Shown: piece by piece, positions 27,101 to 38,700 of the stretch
How the letters are laid out: each line of letters opens with the position of its first letter
How positions within the stretch are numbered: position 1 is the stretch's first letter
Assembly: GCF_964340395.1 (NCBI RefSeq)
Contig: NC_135549.1
Location: 10,451,342 to 10,515,341 of the forward strand
Direction of reading: 5' to 3'
Origin: Glandiceps talaboti
Lineage: Eukaryota; Hemichordata; Enteropneusta; Spengelidae
DNA: 64,000 nt
The notes under the pieces: generated by a model
Database searches by the model: none
Told to the model about the DNA's origin: nothing
Seen by the model: the letters and a program-made list of their open reading frames with translations, nothing else
Translations under genes and position numbers: made by a program

Positions 27101-28739
27101 TGTTCTCGGTATAGACTTTTCCAGTATAGACCTTTACACATATCCCATAATTATGACACAAAGTTTTTATTTCTAAAGTCCATACTATGTTGATCAATTC
27201 TTTCAAGTCTGTCTTAATATACTTACATCACTTGACTGAAACAACTTGGTCATTGCAAAGAATGTCTCTGTAGCTTCAGTTGTACCAATATGTTCACCCT
27301 GGAAAAAAATGGAGGTCTAAATATCAACCTATATACTTGTATAAATATCAGTTTGATAAAAAATATTGAAATACTAGTATATACTTGTATAGTCCATGAA
27401 CAAGAGTAATGACAAGTAAGTGTCAATGGTACTAAATCACAACTATACTGATTTATGGCCATTTCTTTAAAAAATGTTGATAAGCATCAGTGCATGAAGT
27501 TGTTGACATGATGATAACCAAGCTAAACTGATCATTTGGTTAGTGAATGATTTGGTATCCTAAGTGTTACACAGGTACACAGCACATATGACGTCACAAC
27601 TATGAATGATTTTGTACCCTAGGCGGTAAGTGTTACACAGATATAATATAGCACATATGTAATTGCAACTATTGTCAAAAGATAAAAAAGCGAATTTACT
27701 TACAGAGTTAATGACATACAGTATTTTGGTCAATGTATGACAACATCTCCTTGGATTAATGGGGGTTTCATTGAATGTACGTGCCTGCAACCCAATATGA
27801 AAACAGATTTAGTACAACTCAGAGAAATAGACTACAAGTCCCTGCAGCCTTGCTGTTAGTCTACAACTACTACATTTCCTCAAATACATTTACAACACAG
27901 TGAACAGCACATTATGAAATCACAGGCATAGGTGACTATTGACTATAAATTTACTTTTACTTTTAGACAATACTCTATCTATACTTTTAAGAATTTTACA
28001 CTTTTGGGTTTCTCTGTATGCAACTTTAAAAGTTAACTTTAAAAGTCATCTTTACGAAAGCTCAATACTAGATTGGATTTTAACTATTTTAGGCAGAGAC
28101 CTACTCTGTTTAATGTTTGCCAATGACTGGCATACCTATACATACCAGCCAAGTATATCTAACTTTCCGTACTCAAGTCAGAGCCTCCCGGGCAGACTAA
28201 CAATTTACAAACAATGAAGATTACAAAAATAGAATGAGCCTTGCTGTTGGAAAAGCTTGATCATGTAAAGTTGTCATCAACACAACTCACCTCTTGAAGT
28301 ACGGCACTCTTTTCCAAAGTAGAATAGGGATTGGAAGAGCCTGCAATGAATAATACCATGATCATATTAAATTAAATATAAACTGTTTTACAATAATACC
28401 GCTGTCTTGATAGGCTAGTGCTAGTAGTAGTGGTGTTCAATATTAATTTAAATCAACCTTTAATTTTACTCTTTAACTGATATCAAATTTATTCTTTGGA
28501 CAAAAAATAGCTACATGATTATTTTCAAATCTTAATCATCTTTCTACCAGTGGGATATTTGTTTGCATATATTGCATTTGTATTGTAAGTTGTAACGTTA
28601 CCGGAAGTACATTTATGTGCACCAGACTGGCTCAGCAGAATGAATCAAAATAAAGTCTGTTATTATCATCACGTACGGTTGAAATGACGGTCTACTTACT
28701 GTCTTCTTCATCCTTTTTATCCTTCTTCAACATATGCAT
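18139..28739 (-). CDS. COPG: Coatomer subunit gamma (gamma-COP)
   Basis: 22 exons: 28700-28739, 28291-28340, 27704-27784, 27227-27298, 26893-27048, 26567-26659, 25959-26162, 25548-25588, 25281-25335, 24904-25050, 24339-24449, 23441-23614, 22702-22945, 22201-22276, 21642-21745, 21214-21345, 20806-20868, 20204-20346, 19694-19862, 19021-19118, 18668-18803, 18139-18371. All phases agree, giving 873 aa, the usual gamma-COP length. It is a subunit of the COPI coat that buds Golgi-to-ER vesicles and binds Arf1 and dilysine cargo. The N-terminal adaptin-like trunk (about 20-550) holds [29 protein letters not shown] and [10 protein letters not shown]. After a hinge comes the appendage, with [17 protein letters not shown] and PCERSD. 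The protein begins MHMLKK; family members begin MLKK, so the second Met (28733) may be the true start. The donor after 24904 is a weak GTTGGT. Vertebrates have two paralogues, so a single COPG symbol is used. Confidence 0.97.
18900..18972. repeat. Low-complexity (AC)n / poly-C tract
   Basis: CA-rich sequence with two runs of C in the COPG intron between exons 21 and 20. Proline/histidine and glycine-rich frames here are artefacts. Confidence 0.9.
20260..20450 (-). repeat. Duplicated exon 5' end plus splice acceptor (COPG exon 18)
   Basis: The stretch 20310-20372 covers the start of COPG exon 18 and its acceptor (TTTCAG at the boundary 20346/20347). It is repeated at about 20397-20460: GCTTCAACTCTGGAATGGCTGATAATTGTT aligns with the exon's GCTTCAAACTCTGAAATCGCTGATAATTGTT with few changes. 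The outer copy has lost the exact acceptor. Confidence 0.82.
21060..21255 (-). repeat. Degenerate tandem copies of the end of COPG exon 16
   Basis: On the minus strand the exon end (GAACAAAAACAGATGGGAG then GTAGGTCAAA) is followed by about three units of 35-40 bp. They contain CCAATCACAGGACAGAAACAG, and one has GGAAGTTGGTCAAA. The reading frame of the exon stays open through these copies for 57 codons beyond the donor. Confidence 0.7.
25380..25490. repeat. Short tandem duplication in COPG intron
   Basis: A unit of about 50 bp with the core TGATCTGTTTATATTTGAAAT...TTTGTTGACC occurs twice in a row. It is not linked to an exon edge. Confidence 0.7.
26232..26276. repeat. Palindromic GACC/GGTC element, copy 1
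   Basis: CATAGACCTTCCCCCAA and, after a few bases, GGAGGGTCGGTCTATG form an imperfect inverted repeat in a COPG intron. The same words occur near 54795 and 63640. Confidence 0.55.
27543..27672. repeat. Tandem duplication of about 65 bp in COPG intron
   Basis: GAATGATTTGGTATCCTAAG and GAATGATTTTGTACCCTAGG open two adjacent copies, both followed by GTGTTACACAG and AGCACATATG. It is close to, but not overlapping, the COPG exon at 27704. Confidence 0.85.
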
Positions 28740-28930
28740 TTTGACTACGTTTTCACAGACGGACAGACAATTGTACAAGATTTAGTCTTTTCCACTAGAC
28801 TTCAGCTGCTCTCCCGACCGGCCACGTCACTTCAACACACGTCGACTACGCAAGCGACTGCGCATGTGGCTCGAAACAAGGCATTGTGGGAAACTAGAGG
28901 GCGTCGTAGTAAAAGTTTCTCGTTAGACTA
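28740..28930 (-). promoter_or_regulatory. COPG promoter region
   Basis: GC-rich compared with its surroundings and with several CpGs, directly upstream of the COPG start codon. I see a CRE-like ACGTCAC (near 28824), an NRF1-like TGCGCATG (near 28859) and GGCATTGTGGGAAAC (near 28880), which resembles the ZNF143/THAP11 motif of housekeeping promoters. Factor binding is inference. Confidence 0.5.
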
Positions 28931-28939
28931 TAGCGATTA

Positions 28940-30430
28940 TCTACATAATGTGTATTCACATTTTTGAATCTCAAAAACCTTATTAGATGGAAAGAAGAAA
29001 AACAATTCCAAAGAACAATAACTATAAAATTATAAACAAAACAAAAACAAGTTGAAAAAAAAGTATAGAAAAGCGTAGAAATGGGGGAAACCGGGTACTT
29101 CAAATAATGTATTAGGCCTATATTGCAATAGGGTGTCGATAATATGTTGGTCTATTAAAGTGGTTTATTTGCCTTTCCAAGCCTCTGGCCCATTTGCAAA
29201 GACGTTACATTTCAAAATTTTAAATAATACTGTAATTACAGTTCAATATACTACGTAAACGTGTAAAATAAAACTAAATAATTTTAGATAAAGTGTTTAT
29301 GTATACAGACTCAGTAGCTATCAGAAAAAAAATCTCTTTACGATGATATTTGCTACTTATGCGAAAGATGCCGAACCCAAGAAACACAAAAGATTGGATT
29401 GTATATTTATTGCTCATGGTTCCAATAATCAACTGGACATGTACAGTAACTAAAAAAATATGTTGAACAAAAAGTTGTCAATATCTACATTGTGCAAGAA
29501 CTATTTCTGCATTCTTATTTTAGTCTGGGACAATTTGAAAATTATGTCCCAACCCTTTAAAAAAAAAAACCTTGTCGAAATGTGTTACATGTAAGATTGA
29601 AAGTAAACTACATGTAAACTGAAGGGGCAAGGCTGAATTTATACATGTTTAGATGTACTTTTTGTTGTGTATTTGAAAAGTACTCACATTATTGTACCTA
29701 CTTACCTACCGAAGCACATTTAACCATCATTTGCAAATGACCGAACTCAAACTTGGTATTAAGATATAACTTATAAACGATCCGATGACATATCATAAAA
29801 TAATGTTCAGGAAATTCCAACTAATATGCAATAAACTATTCTAACAAAGCCAGAAGACATATGCACCGCCATTAATATTATACTGGAATGTGGTTTTATT
29901 TAATAATTTTCAGTTGAGTATAAAGCTTCAAAATCGCCAAGACTGGATCTCTTGAACAGACCATGCTTCAACATTATCGCTTTTATCAAAACAGAAAATT
30001 TTATTTTATGCAAATTTGTGGTGACTGTATCCACTCTTTGTGGTGACTATCCGCTATTTGCTTGATTTGTGTTAACAGTAGTATTCACAATTCTTTTGTT
30101 TTCAATCTATACAGTGTGAGAATTTATTCTTCTGCCATTAAATTAACTATTCACTGTTCATCTCCATAGTAATTCTTGCTCATCGCGTGAATGTGTGGCA
30201 ACCATATTCAGCCGTATCACAAGAGATCCCTCACTCCAGCTTACATATTCATTAAAACTCCAAAATAATACCATATTATGATATATGTGATTATCATAAA
30301 ATATTGTAATTGAACACAAATGTTCCTCTCTTCCAAAAATAAAATATGTAAAACCCTTGACCTTTACAAATAAGTACGAAATGTAGCCATCAATTTTCTC
30401 TCATTCATAGTAACATAAGCATGTTATTTC
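28940..30430. other. Intergenic DNA, no supported feature
   Basis: AT-rich sequence upstream of COPG. I looked on both strands for exons with plausible splice sites and saw none, and no repeat or structured RNA. Confidence 0.5.
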
Positions 30431-30434
30431 CTTC

Positions 30435-30659
30435 TTACAATATTCTCTCCTGGGACACATTGTAGCCTGAGTAGATGACATGGCAATAAAGGAGGCAAAG
30501 GGTGAATCCACCGGCAACAACCATAATGAACACTATTTCGAAAACAATTATAAACTCTGGATCCAAAAATATTTCATGCAAGCGCCTTGTAAACATAGCT
30601 ATAGTCGGGATGGAAAACTCTTCAGATACCAACATGTTTGTAAATTTAATTCCATTTAC
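30435..30659 (-). CDS. Possible last exon of an unrecognised single-pass membrane protein
   Basis: A minus-strand frame of 74 codons from a CAG acceptor-like site (30660) to TAA. It begins VNGIKFTNMLVSEEF, continues PTIAMFTRRLHEIFLDPEF, then shows a hydrophobic helix (IIVFEIVFIMVVAGGFTLCL) and a short hydrophilic tail ending SQERIL. The composition and single helix look protein-like. The acceptor lacks a good pyrimidine tract and no upstream exon could be linked with confidence; a short ATG frame ending in GTAAGT at about 31464-31496 is one possibility. I do not recognise the protein. It may equally be a chance frame. Confidence 0.28.
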   Translation of the reverse strand, partial: VNGIKFTNMLVSEEFSIPTIAMFTRRLHEIFLDPEFIIVFEIVFIMVVAGGFTLCLLYCHVIYSGYNVSQERIL

Positions 30660-30739
30660 CTGGGGTGTTTTTTGTGTTTTGTATTTTGTGTTTTGTGTTT
30701 TTTTTTCATTCATCGACAAAGTTGTCCGTAAGAATTTCA

Positions 30740-32190
30740 ACAGTTGTTTTCAAATCATTTGTGATGTATACCGTTTTAATATAAATTTTATTCATTGATA
30801 TTCAAAACAACTTATTCACATAAAATGATTGGTTCGCTTTATCTCATTGCTACATCACTTACAAAATACAACCAATCTTCTCCAAACCATTTTATTCAAA
30901 ACCATTGCTCATCTTTTCCGAGGATTTGTATCACACGCTTGGGTATACATTTTGATATAAAACAATTTCATTTGCCATTCAATTGACGATTAGCCAAATA
31001 TACTGGTACCCTGGAATGTAAAATGGTTTGTTTTCAAGTTATACATTCGATGCATGTTTTCTGACTGAAAAAAAAGAAGAAGACTTTTCTGGCTAGAAAA
31101 ACTAGAAAAAGACGTTATTAGTCACGCACCGTTAGACGATATTATTATCATTTTAATTATTAACTTTGTTTCAGGATAAACGTGACCGGAAGGTCAGCAA
31201 TGCCATACCAAAAACCACACAGGTGGAATTCATTAATACAGACATTAAATACTACGCAATATAGAAAGAATAAAGATTGTTGAAGCTTTAAAATTTACCA
31301 CAAGAATCTAAAAATTAAATATTTCAATGAAATTTCTTGGCAAGTTTAATAGATAAATTTTACCAAAAAAACAACAAGTCTTTCTACCACAGCTTACATG
31401 AATTAATACGTGTACCGTGTGTTTGCTTATTGAAGTGAATCCAATGTAACTAGAATGATCGGTACTTACGTCACAACTTGATGGAAATTTATCCATGTGC
31501 GTGCATTTTGCTAATGAGATATATAAGGTGTATTGAGAGTGACGGTTGAATTTATTATATAGCTAAATTTCCAGTACAAATATGTACAATACGACTAATT
31601 TACACAAGGTAGGTAATGAATATTGAGACCTAATATTTTTTTTCTTGCTGAACAATGATAAAATAGTAGCCTCACTCTGTGTATATGAACCAATCATACA
31701 TACGGAAACCACCTCCACTGTACTGTGTAGTTGGTATAGTAAAGCTAAGCCTAGCCCATACATACAACTCCACATGTGCCCAGGTTCTGTGCGTACAACA
31801 GTGAAATGTGGATTACGATAACAATACATGGGTTACTGCCATTTATATTTTATTAGTATTAATCTTTCATTATTACTCATAATCCACACGTCACTGTATG
31901 TGAAACGTCCACTCTGAAGAGCAGGTTGTCTAATAAATTACGTTCTTTGCCCATTGTTATGCTAATGTTGTAATAACATTACCATTAGAAGGCTGTTGAC
32001 TGTTGTAGCAACAGATTGTATCACAGCAAGTGGTACTTTGAGTACATCCGCCAAAGGGCACTACTTTCATAATTCATCGTATACGGGTATCTTTTTCTCC
32101 GGATTTTCCCTCCTTCAATATTCTTCACAAATTATACTGTTCAAACATTGTCTTTGTGTTTATATTCTGTATATTGAGGAATATTTTTTC
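30740..32190. other. Intergenic DNA, no supported feature
   Basis: AT-rich sequence. An 88-codon minus-strand frame at 31563-31829 has no recognisable content and no supporting splice sites. A TATA-like TTATATAT on the minus strand near 31520 precedes the short frame noted for the candidate membrane protein. Confidence 0.4.
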
Positions 32191-32199
32191 TCGCTTAAG

Positions 32200-32414
32200 G
32201 GGCTATTTTCTTTCGGCGGACGGAGAGAACACATCCCAAGTGCGATCGATTACTAGGCAAGTGAACTTCCCTTCGAGAGAAGAAACTTAGAGCAGATATT
32301 ACCAACACGGAATGTTTGCGTATTTGTAGAGATTATGTGATTTCTATCATGTTTTAGTCGTCGGTTTGAATACACCACAGCTGAAAATTCAACGCTGTCT
32401 CGTCCATTTTGACG
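32200..32414 (+). promoter_or_regulatory. CFAP92 promoter and noncoding first exon
   Basis: Locally richer in GC and CpG, ending in a consensus donor (TTGACG then GTAAGT at 32415). The next acceptor on this strand is at 33583, five bases before the CFAP92 start codon. A 5'UTR exon spliced across about 1.2 kb is therefore likely. The transcription start is not defined. Confidence 0.45.
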
Positions 32415-33229
32415 GTAAGTTTAAGTAATCTTTAGCGATCGGTAGTTTGGGCATGATGGTTTGGGTCAGTAGTAGTGTGGCTGTTCAGAGATCGAGAAGA
32501 GACACACAACCTCGTCGAGTGGCGCGGCCTCCGTTCCCTGCTGTCACGTTGCCGTCAAACTTGTATGAAAAGTCGTTTGTCAGTATGCCTTCATTACCAT
32601 GTATTATTATGTGCAGTGGTGATTCCAGTCTGTTTTTGTCACCGTTGTGATACGCATTCGATTCGTAGTGACTGTCCGTCAACTTTATCAAGGCTAGACG
32701 TCCACATCCCGGGTGTACTTTGATAAATAAATAAATTGATAACAAACTACACTAGCGTAACTAAACAACCATCATTATGTCTGCACCTTAACCCACACAC
32801 TGTTGTCACAAAATCTAAATGAATTTATAATGGTACTGAATTACAGAAAAGTAATAATAATAAATCATTGCACTATTTATCGGATATTCACTCCAGGACC
32901 TGAGGAACAATACATGTGATTATATTCCAGTATACCGTATTATTGTTAAAATACTATTATAACTGTATATCGTCTATTGTAAGAGTTCTGCAAATCTTGT
33001 TTATTAATTTAATATAGTAAAATATAACCCAAATATCCATAATTAAGTCGAATAATTGAATTATTACAAGCATTGTATATTGTCATCAGCCAAAATAACA
33101 CAAACAACTTTTTTTCACTATGTATAACAATGTAAACAAAGTAGATGTATACATGATACCAAACTGGAAATGTGATCATAATGTGGAAACTTATACCGTC
33201 TTTATATATTTAGTGGGTCTGAAGTGAAT

Positions 33230-33330
33230 GTAATTGATAAATATTATTAATGTAATTAATAAATATTAATACTTGGTGTAATTAATAAATATTAATACTT
33301 GGTGTAATTAATAAATATTAATACTTGCAC
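33230..33330. repeat. Short AT-rich tandem repeat
   Basis: Three to four copies of a roughly 28-bp unit, TGTAATTAATAAATATTAAT followed by ACTTGG, in the CFAP92 5'UTR intron. Confidence 0.85.
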
Positions 33331-33587
33331 TTGTTTGTCAAAAAAAAACTTGTAGCATTTGATTATCAACATTTTGTGAAAACAAAAGTTAGGAAGACAT
33401 TACAAATTTGATAATTGTTTTTGATATTATAAAGTAATAATTCTGACAACTAATGTTGCAAATGGTATCACATATGTAACCTGAATGTTTGCATTATGAA
33501 ATGTTTTATAATAATCAATTGATTTTATGAATATTATACAATTTGTACAATAAGTTTTAATTTTCCATTTTAACAATACACAGGGAT

Positions 33588-33998
33588 ATGGCAGACGACA
33601 AGAGTACAGCAGACAGCCAAGAGCTGAAGAGTACTGTTGAATCAGTGTCAACAAAAGGAGAGTCCAAAGATGAGGATAATGCAAGTAGAAGTGAAGAAAT
33701 TGAAAAAGATCAAAGTAATAGCATAGAAACGGGAAGTAAAGTAGAAAACCAGGATTTGGAGAGTGAAGTAGAAGAAGATGCCAAATCTACCGGGAGTAGC
33801 AGCCGAGGGCCACCGTCCAGGGGATCTAGTAAAAGTAGCAGGGGAAAGAAGAAGAGAAAATCTACAGAAATGAAACCAGACATGCATAAAGTAACTTTGA
33901 CTGTAACAATAGCCAAGGCAATACCAACGTGTAAGTCACCATAATATTGTCAAATGTTGTCGTTTATTTTGATACAATTAAATTTTACACATGGTTTA

Positions 33999-34064
<66 letters not shown>

Positions 34065-35754
34065 CTGTGTCTGTGTCTGTGTGTGTCTGTGTGTGTTTAT
34101 GTGTGTGAAGATGTATGGAGAGGGATTTTTTTAATGTGCTGACCTCAGAAATATCTTTTTGTTATGAATTATAATTAGTATATGCTCACAATCATATTAA
34201 AGTTTACTTTAGCTCTGTCAATTGTGTTTTCAATAGCCCACGTACTGTATGGTATTGTTTGGTGAGCTACTAGTATATTGGTATCAGCCAACCTCTACTC
34301 TTTGGTGAATAATTTGTTTGAAGAGTAAACAAGTGCTAACATTGTGTGTATTGTATCATTTACAGTGGAAGAAGAAGGCTTTCGTTTAGAGGATATGGTG
34401 AAAAAGAAGAAGAGAATTGTAGAAGCTCCCAAGGCACAGAATTACTACCATTGTAGTTATTACTTATTACCTGATGATAGTGATCCCACTAAAACTGATG
34501 TTGTCACATTTGGTATGGCTGCCAAGATTTATACAGAACATGAATCCAAAGTATTGAAAACTTGGCAAGAAGGGGAACACACCTGGGTTGCCTGGTCTCA
34601 CAGGTTAGTCATTTTAATGGGTACATTAGTATGAACACACCTGGGTTGCCTGGTCTCACAGGTTAGTCATTTTATTGGGTACATTAAGTATGAACACACC
34701 TGGGTTGGTTACATGTCTTATTGGTTAGTGATCTATTTGGGTAATAAATAAATAAATAAATAAAACATTGAATATAATGGCCAGGGCTCGAATTTAACTT
34801 TTGGGCTTGGTAATCAAATTTATTCAAGTGAAATATGTTTCAGCTACATTTACATTGGTCTCACAGTCTACCACTATATAAATTTGGTAGTCTAGATACA
34901 ATGTTAATGTTTAGTATTCTATATGCCCTTGACTAAGTACTGCTAATTTTGAGCTCAGAATGGTAAAATTACAAGACTCGGAGAGCTTTGAATGTTGTTT
35001 CTCAGATTGGTGTAATTTAATTCAAGAGTTAGTTGGCCAACCACATACTTTTTTATAGAAATCTTACGTTATTTTTGCAATTTTCTCTTTTCAGTCATAC
35101 ATTAACTGTTACAAATGAACTACTTTTGAAGTTATTCAACCATACACTAGAGCTGCGTATTTGGGACAGCAAAGAGAAAGTCTCACCAAAAGCCCGCTTT
35201 GACCGTCCTAAAGCATTTCGCCTTCCTCAAGCCAAATCAGGAGAAGATCCTGATGACGTTGGTGGTGTTCGATCTTTAGTTATGAAGCAGTCACAAAGTT
35301 TTATTGCTATGCAACCAAAGAAGTCTTTTATCAGCCGTCCTGTTCCACAAAATGGTCCTCCAGAAATGCAAATCAATTGGAAAACAGGTAAGAGGGTGGT
35401 ATTTGTAACCACAGTGCTATAGTTTGAAAATTATTTATGTTTTATTCTTTATGGCTGTTGCCATCTTCTTTTGGCATTTCTAATTTTGAGGTGTAAGGTA
35501 GCAGATGTTGGTATCAGATATTGTTAAAAGTCCAATGTTGGAATCCCGCATTCTTGCATTAGTGTTATCTTATCAGTGGAGCCATAAAGATTTGATAGAA
35601 TCATTCTTTTGTTCAGGACCAATTTTTGTAAAACTCTTTATCTGTTAAACAACTGTACTTCTCACTCAAATTTTAATTCTTATCTAACATGAGCTTGTGA
35701 AAAGCAATTTTCATACAAATACTGCTAGATTCCATGGATACCATCTGATTATGG

Positions 35755-35795
<41 letters not shown>

Positions 35796-38700
35796 GGAAA
35801 TGTTTTCTATGTACAAAATGTATATACTGTGCAGCTTTGCTTATAAAACTTAATTCTATCAATTAAAAAATGAACAATTCAGCTAAAACAATTAAATGCA
35901 TATAAAAGGTACTACACTATGTATAACAGTAACATACAGACAAAGCACTGTTTGTCTGAGTGTATTTCCTAATAATAATATTTTGAGATCTGGGTATTTA
36001 TTTGACATTATATAGTCATACTAGGTAGTGTACACCTGCAGGTGTGAGTTATGCCAAAGTTTCAGAACAATTCTATAGATATTATGTTAATGTTTATGTT
36101 ATGTTATAATTCATCCCTAGATGCTAAAGGCCGTCCAATTCGTGAAATGAAAGAGTCAGAACACAGCATTGGAACACAGAAAACTACGTCAGATACGTCA
36201 GTTAAATCCAGTGGTCAGCAAGCATCGTCTCAGAAATTAGATGCTGCTGGTGACGTACCAGATGAAAATCCACACACTCTTATGTCGGTACCGATGTCAT
36301 TGTCGTCAACAGAACAACAACAGCAACAAGAGGATGTGGTCATCAAGTGAGTTACACGCAACTGATATTATTTCATTCATTAGACACAAATGAGTATTAG
36401 TTACATATCTATCTAATATTTGTTTCACAGTTAGGAATATCAAACTAGTAGGTATTATTTATCCCATTCTCTGTGAATGTTCATCATTTATGTATGATGT
36501 GAAATATACAGCTGTTTTATTATGATTGTCATAGCTTCTTTGAAAGCATATGACAGTTATGATGATAAATTACTTAGCAACATTCATAAATCTAAGTGAT
36601 GATTTGACGTGCAAAGCAAGATGAATTTTGGACAGTACAATATAGTTACTTAGAAATGGTAAATTGGAAATGAATGTGACATGTTGATTTGTCTACGACT
36701 GACCTTGATCTCTCATTGATTCAGCATTCATGTCTTTCTCCTCATCCAAGTAATTAAACCATTGTACGATCAAGGTGTGTAGTGGATGGATGGAAACTTC
36801 GATTTTGTTTCCAATTTTCTGTTCCAAAGCAACTACTGTATGTTTTACTGTCCTATTGATTATTGGAACAATGAACACTATGTTCTCAAACATTAATTTT
36901 CATTACCCTAGGTCAATAAAACTTTGGGTTATTTCTTTTATTACCTATCATCAGATCCTACAGTAGGCTGGGTAGACTTGCTGGCGCACCAGCTGCTAGT
37001 GAAGTCAAACAACTGAAAAAGCAAATAAGAGAACAACAGCAAAGACAGAAAGAGCAGGCGAAGAAATCAGAAAGTACTGCGAAGATGAAAGAAGGCAGTA
37101 GTCATGGCGATATCAGTAGAAAGGGTAGCAGGAAGGATAGTCGGGGTAAAGAATCTACTGGCAAGAGAACTGAAGCTGTACCAAGCTCTGCACCAGCTGC
37201 AATGGGTAAGTCAGTAATAGTATGGTTAACTCTGCTTCATTTTGGAATTCTCACCAGAGGCCATTGTAGTATCCCTCCTGTGTTTATTTTTTAAAATAAC
37301 AACAATACAGTTAATCGTAGCAATATATTCTCACTCAAAAATTTATCATTACATATTTTGCAGGGAACACTGCATTTGAATCCTACACCTTAACATAGTG
37401 TATGTATACATTGTTTTTTTTTTACACATACCAATCTATCTGAATTGAGTAGATTGAAAGAGGGGAATTTTTCAGTAAATACATCTTAACAAAATCTTTC
37501 ACCATTGATTACAGGCAAAAAAGGTCAGAGAGAAACGCTTCAACAGAAAGAAAGTAAACGCCGAGTCAAGAAAGCTGAAGCAGAAGCTGCTGCCAAAGCT
37601 GCATACATACGGGAACATGGAAACTGTTGTATACCAATTCAAATGAAAATATTGTTTTCTGGTGTCAAATCTGTCACTAATCGTTTAACACAACCAGTAC
37701 AAGGAATAGAAGATGTTTTCATCACTGTATCTCTTGACGGACCTCTCATGTCTGAAAACCAAAAACAAGAACTAAATCCATTGGTGATAAAGGTCAACTA
37801 TGCAACTAACTTACCCTCTACGCCTTTGTTATATGATGAACTTGACAAGAGATGTTTACCTGTTTACTGTAAATATAAATTCTATAAACAACCGGAACAT
37901 AAAAGTATTGGTCGAAGTCATTCCAACACAGTCTACTGGGAAGACACTAATGTGGTTCTCTTAGGTAAGATGTTGATATTGCCGCATATCAGATGTCGAT
38001 CAATATTTTCAGTGTTTACTTGTATTTCTTACATGGCAATTCATTCAGTGTTTTGAAATTCTCAACATTTTACTGGTATTGTATCTTTTGAAGTCTTGTA
38101 AAGTTAAACTATGAATGAGCTGAGAGACTTGCTTTCAAAGAAACATTTTTTTTATGTGTTTGATGACTTTCATACTTTATACCAAACTTTTTACATTAGA
38201 TATACCGTTATACCTCTTATTGCAGTATGATATTCAATTAATGTTTGCCAAGGATTTCAAGAATTTTGTAAGCTTCACCAACAAATTATGTAAAAGTTCA
38301 CTTCTCATTACATTGTATCATTATTATCATCATCATAGTGTCAATGAAGTGCCCTTCAACAGCTGACATACACTGAATAATAATGTTTAAGGTGTTTTAT
38401 TGTGACTTGCCTACGATGTATGTAAAGTGACTTGCCCACAGTGTATGCACAAAGATGATTAATATTTGCCTACAATGTATATACAATGACTTGCCCAGTG
38501 TATGCACAAAGATGATTGATATTTACATAGAAGGAATTGAAATATGCAATTATATGCTAATTGTGATTGTGACAACCTCAATAATTGCGTAGTCTATGAG
38601 ATGGTGTGTCATTAGTGATGTATTGATGTGTGACCAGTAGCTGATGAAAACAATCCCCTAGTGTCTTGATCTTTCAAATTTAGTAACAGTTTCTTTTCAG

